Positions 1-6,273 of a stretch of DNA of 7,257 nt are shown here, one piece after another. Source of the stretch: an archaeon UBA55 (GTDB lineage: Archaea > Undinarchaeota > Undinarchaeia > Undinarchaeales > Undinarchaeaceae); assembly GCA_002495465.1 (NCBI GenBank), contig DAFN01000014.1, positions 60,588 to 67,844 of the forward strand, written 5' to 3'. The notes below the pieces were generated by a model. That model worked only from the letters and a program-made list of their open reading frames with translations. It was not told the DNA's origin and did no database searches. Each line of letters opens with the position of its first letter. The first letter of the stretch is position 1. A program made the position numbers and the translations under genes.

Positions 1-483
1 GCTGCTGGACGCGTCAGGATAGGCTCCAAGTCCTGTCTCTCTCAGAACATAGTTAGGAACGAAGTGTACAGTAGATACTGCACTCGATTCATAGTCATAG
101 GAAACTTCTGCCTGGACTTCCTCATTTCTGTCCTGAAGTATAGTGGGCGCCTCAAGCTCCCAGAAGAATGCATCACTAGCGTATGTATCGCCGAGGGGAA
201 TTCCTAAGTCGGAGCCAGTGATTTCCAGAAATGTTGTGTTAGTAAATGAGCCAGACCTAATGAGCTTAGCCTTTACATTAGATGCCGTAAAATCTCCTCT
301 GTTTTCAACGACAAGTGTAATGCTGGCGGACTCCCCGGAATAAACATCGCCAAAATCAGACTGAAAGCTTCTCACAGCCATGCCATCGCCTGAAGGAGTG
401 GCTTCTGTGTCCTTTCCGGCACAGCCGGATATAGAAACTACTAAGAGAAGTAATATTAAAGGCAAAACTCTTGAGTGTTTCAT
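1..483 (-). CDS. Predicted surface lipoprotein, C-terminus cut by window edge
   Basis: Open for 161 codons from the ATG at 483-481 to the window edge with no stop, so the C-terminus is missing. Residues 1-20 form a lipoprotein signal peptide: Lys/Arg near the start, a Leu/Val-rich core, then the lipobox ISGC with the lipidated Cys at 21. The mature part should lie outside the cell, tethered to the membrane. After a short polar linker, residues ~35-148 look like a beta-sandwich with the marks VENRGD (59-64), WELEAP (108-113) and VSYDY (127-131). The same marks occur in the same order in the next gene upstream, the 451-aa lipoprotein, so the two are probably paralogues. There is one N-glycosylation sequon, N82-T-T. 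The start lies 21 nt after the TAA of the 451-aa gene, without a clear Shine-Dalgarno and with only a weak AT-rich box, so co-transcription is likely. The fold resembles CARDB/NEW3-type domains, but I cannot name a family. Confidence 0.85.
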   Translation of the reverse strand, partial: MKHSRVLPLILLLLVVSISGCAGKDTEATPSGDGMAVRSFQSDFGDVYSGESASITLVVENRGDFTASNVKAKLIRSGSFTNTTFLEITGSDLGIPLGDTYASDAFFWELEAPTILQDRNEEVQAEVSYDYESSAVSTVHFVPNYVLRETGLGAYPDASSS

Positions 484-504
484 AGCTTTGATTATCTACT
501 CTTT

Positions 505-1860
505 TTACTGCAGCTCGACTGAGTTGACATTTCTATCAGTAGCTGTCTCTCCGAGATAATTTGCTGTTCCTCTGAGAGTTATGTGGTCAGATGTAGTTCC
601 ACTTGGTGCTGTAACTGTTACAGACCATACACCGTTTGCATAGCTGTTTCCACTTGTTGAAACCGGAACACTTAGCTCAGTAGAACCGTTGATAAGAGTG
701 AAGTTCAGATAACTTGCACCTGTCACATCAAAGGACGGGTTTGTATCTGTTACAGGCTCTCCCTGGTATGCTAGAGTGAATGTTATTGTTTCGCTTCCTG
801 AGGATGTCCAAGTTCTCTGTGAAGTGGTTGATGGGTCAGTAATCTCGAGAGCTAGTGCACCTTCAGAAGTTCCGATGATGTCCAGAGTTGTGGAAACTGA
901 CTGTACATATCTATAAGAAACCTCAGATTCTATCGCGAATGTATTGTAGCCATTGACCCTGTCAGAGTAGGACTGCAGGTGGCACTGAACAGTTCTTGTG
1001 TATCCGCCTTCTGTAAGACGGAGCTTGTTCTGCTTTGCTGAGCTTGAACTTGAGTCTATCAAAAGGACTTTTACTCCGTCAAGGCTGTTTGAAGTCCTTA
1101 GGTCAAAGTCGCACTTGGACTCGTCAACTGTCAAACCTGAAGGAACGCTCAGTCTTATAGAGGAAACTCTGTCCCTCTCGCTTGCAGCGTCGTAGACAGT
1201 TCCGCTTCCGTCATTATATATTGTAATTCTTAATATGAAATCATCCTCTGAGCCGGACATCCTGACATATGGTGCCGGTGCTTCCATTGCAATCCCTACC
1301 GGACCATTCCTGGCTTCCTGAGTAGGTGATGCTGGAACCCTCTCTCCACGAGCCTCTAGCTCTGTAAGATGAGATGCTTCTGCGATTACGACCTTTTGGG
1401 ATACTATGCTCTTTGTGTCATATCTGACAGCTGCTGTTAGTGAAATTTCTCTGTCAGGGGATGTTGCTGAAACATATGGGGCTATTACATCCCACTCAAT
1501 GTTACCTACTCCACCCGCAAGACCTTCTTCACTGTTTGGTCTCTCAAGTGCAAGTGGGCTTAGTGAAACGTAAGTTCCAAGGCTTGTTCCGCTGATGCCA
1601 TCATATCCCTGAAGTCTTACTTCAACATTTTCAGCATTGACAGGTCCGATGTTCTCGGCCTGGACTGAGATAAGGAATGCTTCATTAGAGTCAAACAAGT
1701 CTCTTCCTTCTGTGTCTATAGAAATTATAAGTGAATCCGCGCCTGCCGTTCCGACAGCTGCTCCGGAGTCTCCGCCTGTGCAGCCAGCAATAAGAAGCGT
1801 GGCTGAAAGAACAATAAGAGTTAGAAAGAATTTATTGTGTACTGTGCTTGACTTTTCCAT
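505..1860 (-). CDS. Predicted surface lipoprotein with three beta-sandwich domains
   Basis: 451 aa. Signal peptide 1-26 ends in the lipobox IAGC, with the lipidated Cys at 27, followed by a Gly/Ser/Ala-rich linker. Domain A (~41-164) has the marks AENIGP (68-73), WDVIAP (123-128) and VRYDT (145-149) and matches the neighbouring lipoprotein. A charged hinge (165-186) leads to domain B (~187-330), which begins GPVGIAM, contains NDGSGTV (216-222) and has the only other two cysteines, C250 (in CDF) and C293 (in CHL). These probably form a disulphide, and the same pattern occurs in the 844-aa protein upstream. Domain C (~335-451) is Ser/Thr-rich, Ig-like, with sequons at N386 and N391, and has no counterpart in the visible neighbours. 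The ATG at 1860 is the natural start because the signal peptide follows directly. It lies 26 nt after the 844-aa gene, with a TATA-like box at the right distance for its own leaderless transcript. The role is unknown; adhesion, S-layer association or part of a surface complex are possibilities. Confidence 0.88.
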   Translation of the reverse strand: MEKSSTVHNKFFLTLIVLSATLLIAGCTGGDSGAAVGTAGADSLIISIDTEGRDLFDSNEAFLISVQAENIGPVNAENVEVRLQGYDGISGTSLGTYVSLSPLALERPNSEEGLAGGVGNIEWDVIAPYVSATSPDREISLTAAVRYDTKSIVSQKVVIAEASHLTELEARGERVPASPTQEARNGPVGIAMEAPAPYVRMSGSEDDFILRITIYNDGSGTVYDAASERDRVSSIRLSVPSGLTVDESKCDFDLRTSNSLDGVKVLLIDSSSSSAKQNKLRLTEGGYTRTVQCHLQSYSDRVNGYNTFAIESEVSYRYVQSVSTTLDIIGTSEGALALEITDPSTTSQRTWTSSGSETITFTLAYQGEPVTDTNPSFDVTGASYLNFTLINGSTELSVPVSTSGNSYANGVWSVTVTAPSGTTSDHITLRGTANYLGETATDRNVNSVELQ

Positions 1861-1886
1861 TATAACTTTTTAGGGTGGTTAATAAC

Positions 1887-1893
1887 TTATATA
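1887..1893 (-). promoter_or_regulatory. TATA-like box before the 451-aa lipoprotein gene
   Basis: The minus strand reads CTATATAAG across the stop codon of the 844-aa gene. The centre is about 30 nt upstream of the ATG at 1860, and no Shine-Dalgarno lies between. This would allow a separate, nearly leaderless transcript for the lipoprotein genes in addition to read-through from upstream. AT-rich spacers produce such boxes by chance, so confidence is moderate. Confidence 0.45.
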
Positions 1894-4421
1894 GTTTCTT
1901 GTTCTGTGATGATGGTCCACGAACGAGTAGTTCCATTAAAGTAGTCATTTATTGTTTCCATACCAGCTTCAAAGAAATCATCACAGGAGCAAGCAGTTGC
2001 AGTTCCGCAGGCATCTGCGCAGGTTCCATATATAGTGATTTTTTCCACACCGGATTCCTGGTATATATATTCCTTCAGTCGGACTCTGAAATCATAAGTT
2101 TCAAATTCACGGCCTTCAGCAAGTTTCGGAGCTTTTAGGAGACAACCGAATGGTGGGTTTTTCAGTACATTGCTTCCTGCCTCTATGCCAGTAAGAGAAG
2201 TTCTTGCTGCTTTTGTTCCAGGAATGTAAGTCCTATATATAGTGCCTGAAGTCGGGTCAGTGAGAGTTCCGTCATTATTGTTTTCAAAGCCTTCTCTAAA
2301 GTAAGATTTAAGGTCGTCTGCATCCGTCTCATTAAAGTCGCAAAATGTTGTGCCACTCCTTGCCAGTGTAAAATCTATAGGAATATATATCACCATATTG
2401 TCTGGCTCAATTTCCTGGACAATACCTGAACCCTTGTTCCGAAGCTGGATAAGGAATAGTGTAGGAGTGTTAGCTATTATCTGATCCTCTGCAGTTCCGA
2501 AAGCCAGCATAAGAGGTCCTGCAGGAGAATAGCTCTTGCTTATTTTGTTGACTATTTTCTGCTCGGCAGATGTTGCTGTAACCTGCGTCTGGACATCCTG
2601 TATAACAAGAGTTCCGACTAAGTCCGTCTTTGGAAGGAATGTGTAATTTACTGTAAGCATGATATCAGGCTGCTGAACATCCCCGACACCGAGATTTGCT
2701 CCGCCGATTTGCATTCCATACCAGCGGATTTGGGTTATATCTTGAGGCTTTAGAGTGCATTCAGTTTTCTGAATTAAACCATGTTGAGAAATATTATGAG
2801 TAGAATTTACCTCTCCTGATTCATCTCCCATAACCCTGGCTTCTCCAGAGAAATCAAAGCCTAGATGGTGATCAACTGGAAGTGTTAGTGTTGTTCCAGA
2901 ATAGGACGCATTAGAACCGGAATAGGAAACACTGACTTCTTTTCCGTCATCAAGAGCAATTGGATAGCCATCGTCATCAAATATCTGGCTTCTGCATGCT
3001 CCAGTTACAACAGGAGTGACAGTACCGCTGCCTTCTTGTGCGAGGGGAGAGGAGTAAAGACAGAGGTTTGTGTTGTAGTAATATTCTCCAGATAATTCCC
3101 CAGCTACAGACTGAATAGTCTTTCGTAACAAAGCAAATATATCACAGTTTATTACCTCTCCTTGAAATTCAATGACAGTCTGAGCTCCAAGGCTTGACAG
3201 TGGAAGTTCGAAAGTTGTATCGCCAACTCCTTTGTTCTGGAATTCTGTAACGACGCTAAATGGTTGATAGTCGTAAACCGAAAGAGGAATCATCTTAAGA
3301 GTTGTTATCTCGAAACCCTGCCATATCTCCTTTTTACTACCGCCTTCAGTGACGCAGAAGGGGTAACAGGCCTCGAAATCCATTGAGCTTGTTATGGCAA
3401 CTCCAGCAACAGTGGGAGGAAGTATCTTCGCTTTGACATAGTACCAGCTGTCTACAATACCATCCCCAATATGCCCTGGAACAGCTTTTATCTGGTCCAT
3501 AGTTGCATCAAAGTCCGCCGCTATGAGAGGATTTAGAGAGATGGATATAATCATAACAATAACAGCCAGACCGGCAACCAAGGCAGTCTTCTGACCATAG
3601 CTGAGGTCAAGAGCGCCATACCAACCGTAGAGTTTACGGTCTACCACCATTATAAGAGCAGTCACTATCAAAATGAGGAGTGCAGTTCCAAGCCAGGCAT
3701 TGGAGAATAGACCGGCTCTGAAATAGAATGCCTGCAAAGCTATAGAAAGTCCTGCAACAAACATATAGTGAGCTTCTGTAGGGACAAGAGCGCTATCCGG
3801 ATCAATTATTTCCGCTTCTGCCTTATCGAGCTTTCTCTTTTTATTCCATTTAGAAAATCTACTCCAAGTAGATGGTTTTTTCCTGGGAGCTGCACCTTCT
3901 TCTCCCTCCACCGCAGCAGACGGAGGAACAGCAGTTCCTGTCTCATCAGCTTCTAGAGCCTCTCTTTGCTCCTCAATTAAATGTATTCTTTCCTGCTCAC
4001 GGGCTATTTCTCTCTCTGTTTCAGCCTGTTCTCTTGAGGCGTCGGCGAATTCTGTAATAGCGGCTCCAATGACTTCTGAGCCTTCGCCCTCGCCTTCTTT
4101 TTCATCATCACTTTTCTTTATTATAATAGAGACCAGACCCATTCCTGGAAGGAAAAGAGCACCAGCAGCAAGGGCTAGCTCTTTCATTGCCTCCTTTTTG
4201 TCCTGTCCTTGGAATTCCTGGAAGGCCCTCCATCCGCAGTAAGCTGTTCCAACCCAAGGGATTGATTTTAGAAGAACTGACAGTCCATATTTCTTTAATA
4301 TATAGAGAAGAACTCCAATTGTGACGAGCCAGAGCCAGCCTGACATGGAAAGCGCCCCGTAAATAGAGAAAATAAGAACAATAACGAGAACAATTAATGA
4401 AAAAATATCTTTCAGAGCCAT
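1887..4421 (-). CDS. Polytopic membrane protein with coiled-coil loop and large Cys-rich ectodomain
   Basis: 844 aa, family not recognised. Hydrophobic segments lie at ~5-24, 27-42, 83-101 (shorter, Gly/Pro-containing), 217-234, 243-261 and 278-303. The loop between the third and fourth (~102-216) is highly charged: an acidic Glu/Gly run, a likely coiled coil (~122-158), then a Lys/Arg-rich stretch (180-200), which places it in the cytoplasm. Residues ~304-844 then lie outside. This ectodomain has 12 of the 13 cysteines (352, 356, 426, 454, 476, 555, 694, 760, 801, 805, 811, 813) and six N-glycosylation sequons (504, 539, 543, 592, 697, 829). Residues ~368-613 resemble domain A of the lipoproteins with a long Cys-rich insertion. 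Residues ~635-799 resemble domain B of the 451-aa lipoprotein (NKGSGIV at 662-668, CDF at 694, CLL at 760). The ATG at 4421 cannot be extended: an in-frame TAG directly precedes it. An archaeal Shine-Dalgarno lies 7 nt upstream. It is probably the membrane platform of the cluster. Confidence 0.88.
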   Translation of the reverse strand: MALKDIFSLIVLVIVLIFSIYGALSMSGWLWLVTIGVLLYILKKYGLSVLLKSIPWVGTAYCGWRAFQEFQGQDKKEAMKELALAAGALFLPGMGLVSIIIKKSDDEKEGEGEGSEVIGAAITEFADASREQAETEREIAREQERIHLIEEQREALEADETGTAVPPSAAVEGEEGAAPRKKPSTWSRFSKWNKKRKLDKAEAEIIDPDSALVPTEAHYMFVAGLSIALQAFYFRAGLFSNAWLGTALLILIVTALIMVVDRKLYGWYGALDLSYGQKTALVAGLAVIVMIISISLNPLIAADFDATMDQIKAVPGHIGDGIVDSWYYVKAKILPPTVAGVAITSSMDFEACYPFCVTEGGSKKEIWQGFEITTLKMIPLSVYDYQPFSVVTEFQNKGVGDTTFELPLSSLGAQTVIEFQGEVINCDIFALLRKTIQSVAGELSGEYYYNTNLCLYSSPLAQEGSGTVTPVVTGACRSQIFDDDGYPIALDDGKEVSVSYSGSNASYSGTTLTLPVDHHLGFDFSGEARVMGDESGEVNSTHNISQHGLIQKTECTLKPQDITQIRWYGMQIGGANLGVGDVQQPDIMLTVNYTFLPKTDLVGTLVIQDVQTQVTATSAEQKIVNKISKSYSPAGPLMLAFGTAEDQIIANTPTLFLIQLRNKGSGIVQEIEPDNMVIYIPIDFTLARSGTTFCDFNETDADDLKSYFREGFENNNDGTLTDPTSGTIYRTYIPGTKAARTSLTGIEAGSNVLKNPPFGCLLKAPKLAEGREFETYDFRVRLKEYIYQESGVEKITIYGTCADACGTATACSCDDFFEAGMETINDYFNGTTRSWTIITEQETI

Positions 4422-4475
4422 CTAATAAATCACCCTCCGAACTGGGCTCCTGAATAGCATTTCATTGACGGCCAT
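4422..4475 (-). CDS. Possible 17-codon upstream ORF abutting the 844-aa gene
   Basis: ATG at 4475-4473, 17 codons reading MAVNEMLFRSPVRRVIY, and TAG at 4424-4422 immediately before the ATG of the 844-aa gene with no base between. The ATG lies about 27-31 nt downstream of the palindromic TATA element when read on the minus strand, so a transcript from that box would begin at or near this codon. The Shine-Dalgarno of the 844-aa gene lies inside the last codons, so ribosomes finishing the short ORF would stop on the next start. This would fit translational coupling or a leader peptide. Chance is a real alternative, since 17-codon ORFs are common and the peptide matches nothing I know. Confidence 0.35.
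   Translation of the reverse strand: MAVNEMLFRSPVRRVIY
4429..4438 (-). promoter_or_regulatory. Ribosome binding site of the 844-aa gene
   Basis: The minus strand reads GGAGGGTGAT, ending 7 nt before the ATG at 4421. It contains GGTGAT, complementary to the usual archaeal 16S rRNA 3' end, and supports that start. It is the only strong Shine-Dalgarno I see in the window; the other starts have none or a TATA box at leaderless distance. Confidence 0.7.
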
Positions 4476-4496
4476 AGCGCTAAGGGGACTAGTAGA

Positions 4497-4508
4497 TATA
4501 ATATTATA
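4497..4508. promoter_or_regulatory. Palindromic TATA element in the divergent promoter region
   Basis: TATAATATTATA is a perfect 12-bp palindrome between the divergent pelota and 844-aa genes. On the plus strand, TTATAAAG (4504-4511) is centred about 28 nt before the pelota ATG at 4535, the usual TATA-to-start distance for a leaderless archaeal mRNA. On the minus strand the mirrored box lies about 27-31 nt before the short ORF at 4475 and about 80 nt before the 844-aa gene. One element may therefore promote both directions. The spacing is seen directly; promoter use is inferred. Confidence 0.6.
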
Positions 4509-4534
4509 AAGCTATTGGTAAAGAATATCAGAAG

Positions 4535-5608
4535 ATGAAAATCCTGAAAAAAGTCCTCAAAGAAGGTCTTGTTGAGTTGAAACTGGAAGTGCCGGATGAC
4601 CTCTGGTACCTTTCAGAGCTTATGGAAACTGGCAATATAGTCAGGGCTCTGACAAAAAGGCGGCTTGAATTAAATAGAGATACGAAAAGAGCTGAGAGGC
4701 ATGAGAAAGACACAGTCCTAATTTCAGTGAAAGCAGAAAATATTGAATTTGACAAGACAGTTGACAGGCTCAGAGTAACAGGTAATATAGTAGCAGGTCC
4801 CGAGACGGTGCCTACCGGAGTCACACATACACTGAATCTGAAAACTGGAATGGTAGTTACACTACAGAAAATTGAGTGGACTCCTTCCGAGCTTCTCAGA
4901 CTTGATGAGGCCTCAAAGGCAGTCCGCTCAAAAATACTTCTTCTCGCAATCGAAGACGGTCATGGAGCTATTGGAATGCTCAGAGATTATGGAGTACAGG
5001 AACTAGGGGAAATTAGCGAGAGTATATCCGGAAAGCAGGAAGAGGAAGCCCACGAGTCGGATACAATCAAATTTTTCCATCTAGTCGCCAAGGCTATTGA
5101 GAACTATCCTGATATCGACCGCGCAGTTGTCGCCGGACCAGGATTTATCAGAGACGACTTCGGATCCTTTCTGAAAGACAAATACCCAAAGCTCGTCGAC
5201 AAAGTAGCTCTCGAGCACATAAGCGCCGGAGGAAATAGGGGCCTTCAGGAGATTGTAAAACGCGGAATTATAGATCGCATTGTAAAGGAGACAAAAATTA
5301 GGATAGAAATGCAATTCCTGGAAAAATTCTTTGTCGAAATAAGTAAAGATGGAGGACTCGCTGTCCGTGGAATAGAAGAAGTTATGGAAGCCAGTAATAT
5401 GGGAGCGATAGACACTCTTGTGGTTTCAAATGCAAGGCTGAAGAAATCGAAGATAGAAGGAATTACAGAAGTTGAGACACTCATAAAAGATATACGAGAT
5501 ATGAAAGGGGAAATACTAATAATCAGCGGGTCCCATGAACCATCTGAGCAGTTTGAGAGCCTCGGAGGAATAGGGGCGACACTGCGATTCAAAATAAAAA
5601 ATGACTGA
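4535..5608 (+). CDS. pelA: mRNA surveillance / ribosome rescue factor pelota (aPelota/Dom34)
   Basis: 357 aa, the normal length for archaeal pelota, and complete. The protein enters the A site of stalled ribosomes and, with ABCE1, splits the subunits. In archaea it pairs with aEF1A, as no separate Hbs1 is known. Residues ~1-130 are the Sm-like RNA-binding domain, starting MKILKK and carrying the typical VTGNIVAGPE stretch (81-90). Residues ~131-258 are the central domain, with GPGFIRDDF (201-209) and HISAGGNRGLQEI (228-240), where archaeal pelotas have a Ser/Gly-rich turn followed by G-x-x-E. Residues ~259-357 are the C-terminal domain, with DTLVVSNA (293-300) and the closing ISGSHEPSEQFESLGGIGA (330-348). 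There is no GGQ, as expected for pelota and unlike release factor aRF1. The ATG follows a TATA box at leaderless distance. The last 8 nt overlap the next gene. Confidence 0.96.
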   Translation: MKILKKVLKEGLVELKLEVPDDLWYLSELMETGNIVRALTKRRLELNRDTKRAERHEKDTVLISVKAENIEFDKTVDRLRVTGNIVAGPETVPTGVTHTLNLKTGMVVTLQKIEWTPSELLRLDEASKAVRSKILLLAIEDGHGAIGMLRDYGVQELGEISESISGKQEEEAHESDTIKFFHLVAKAIENYPDIDRAVVAGPGFIRDDFGSFLKDKYPKLVDKVALEHISAGGNRGLQEIVKRGIIDRIVKETKIRIEMQFLEKFFVEISKDGGLAVRGIEEVMEASNMGAIDTLVVSNARLKKSKIEGITEVETLIKDIRDMKGEILIISGSHEPSEQFESLGGIGATLRFKIKND

Positions 5609-6242
5609 GAAGGAAATTATAAACTACGTAAAGGAACAGCTGGCCGCCGGACACAGCCCGGACGAGGTACGCAAGGCTCTTGATGAGACAGGTTGGAAAT
5701 CCATTGATGTCGAAGCCGCTATTTCCAAAGCTCTTCCGAAAAAAGTAAGACCACAGACTGCAGAAACGAACGAAGATGTGAAGAAGGCAAAAACGAAGAG
5801 AATAGTTTTTATATCCGGAATAGTCCTCGGAGTCATTTTATTAATTGTTCTTGTGACATTCGTAGCCAAGTCCGGAGTTTGGAAAGGAGTAGAACTGCAG
5901 GAATGTGGAAGTGACGAAGACTGCCTCAAAACTGCTCTGATGTCCTGCTCCCCGGCGACCGGACTTACCTCAAAAGGAGCAGGAGATAGCATGGCAGTGA
6001 GCTACACTGAAGTTAAGGGAATGAAAGGAGAGAATTGCAAAGTCTTTGTAAGAATAGAGGACGCAGGCTCCGTGCTTGGTATAACTGTAAAGGGAAGGTC
6101 AATGGACTGTGAGATTCCGACATCTCTACTGAAAGAAACCGGGACAATAAGTGTCTCAAATGTTGACAAGATAAAAGACTATTGTGAAGGTACTCTTGTC
6201 GAGTTCGCCGAGCAAGTAGTTAATACAGTCCAGCCCCAATAA
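5601..6242 (+). CDS. Single-pass membrane protein: helical UBA-like N-domain, six-Cys outer domain
   Basis: 213 aa, family not recognised. Residues ~3-44 form a compact helical domain with the pattern IINYVKEQLAAGHS, then EVRKALDETGW (22-32). Such G-x-S-x-(E/D)-x-(I/V) ... L-x-x-x-G-W motifs, like small UBA-type bundles, are common at the N-termini of archaeal and bacterial membrane proteins and probably bind a partner in the cytoplasm. A charged linker (45-67) precedes one membrane helix (~68-88). By the positive-inside rule the remainder (~90-213) is outside. It holds six cysteines at 102, 108, 116, 146, 170 and 195, an even number that would allow three disulphides, with the start ECGSDEDC (101-108). 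The ATG overlaps the pelota stop by 8 nt (ATGACTGA). It has neither a TATA box at leaderless distance nor a Shine-Dalgarno, so translation probably depends on coupling to pelota. A role linked to ribosome rescue is possible but unproven. Confidence 0.85.
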   Translation: MTEKEIINYVKEQLAAGHSPDEVRKALDETGWKSIDVEAAISKALPKKVRPQTAETNEDVKKAKTKRIVFISGIVLGVILLIVLVTFVAKSGVWKGVELQECGSDEDCLKTALMSCSPATGLTSKGAGDSMAVSYTEVKGMKGENCKVFVRIEDAGSVLGITVKGRSMDCEIPTSLLKETGTISVSNVDKIKDYCEGTLVEFAEQVVNTVQPQ

Positions 6243-6243
6243 G

Positions 6244-6250
6244 CTTAAAA
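6244..6250 (+). promoter_or_regulatory. TATA-like box before the eIF2B-family isomerase gene
   Basis: CTTAAAA begins just after the TAA of the preceding gene (6240-6242) and is centred 27 nt before the ATG at 6274. That distance favours this ATG over the in-frame TTG codons at 6259 and 6265 and suggests a leaderless transcript. The box is weaker than the one before pelota. Confidence 0.4.
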
Positions 6251-6273
6251 CGAAGGAATTGTTATTGAATATT

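Noticed and set aside
143..343. Plus-strand short open frames over the surface-protein cluster (143-343, 998-1195, 1637-1873, 1875-2138, 3768-4057)
   Set aside because: All lie antisense to convincing minus-strand genes with signal peptides or membrane helices, and none shows a domain or start signal of its own.
1862..1888. Direct repeat ATAACTT spaced by 20 bp before the 451-aa lipoprotein gene
   Set aside because: Seven bases in an AT-rich spacer are likely by chance; the same heptamer also occurs at 7144-7150 in an unrelated context.
4422..4424. TAG read as pyrrolysine, fusing the short ORF to the 844-aa protein
   Set aside because: No pyrrolysine genes are in the window, the next codon is an ATG with its own Shine-Dalgarno, and another TAG (7132-7134) ends the isomerase at the expected family length.
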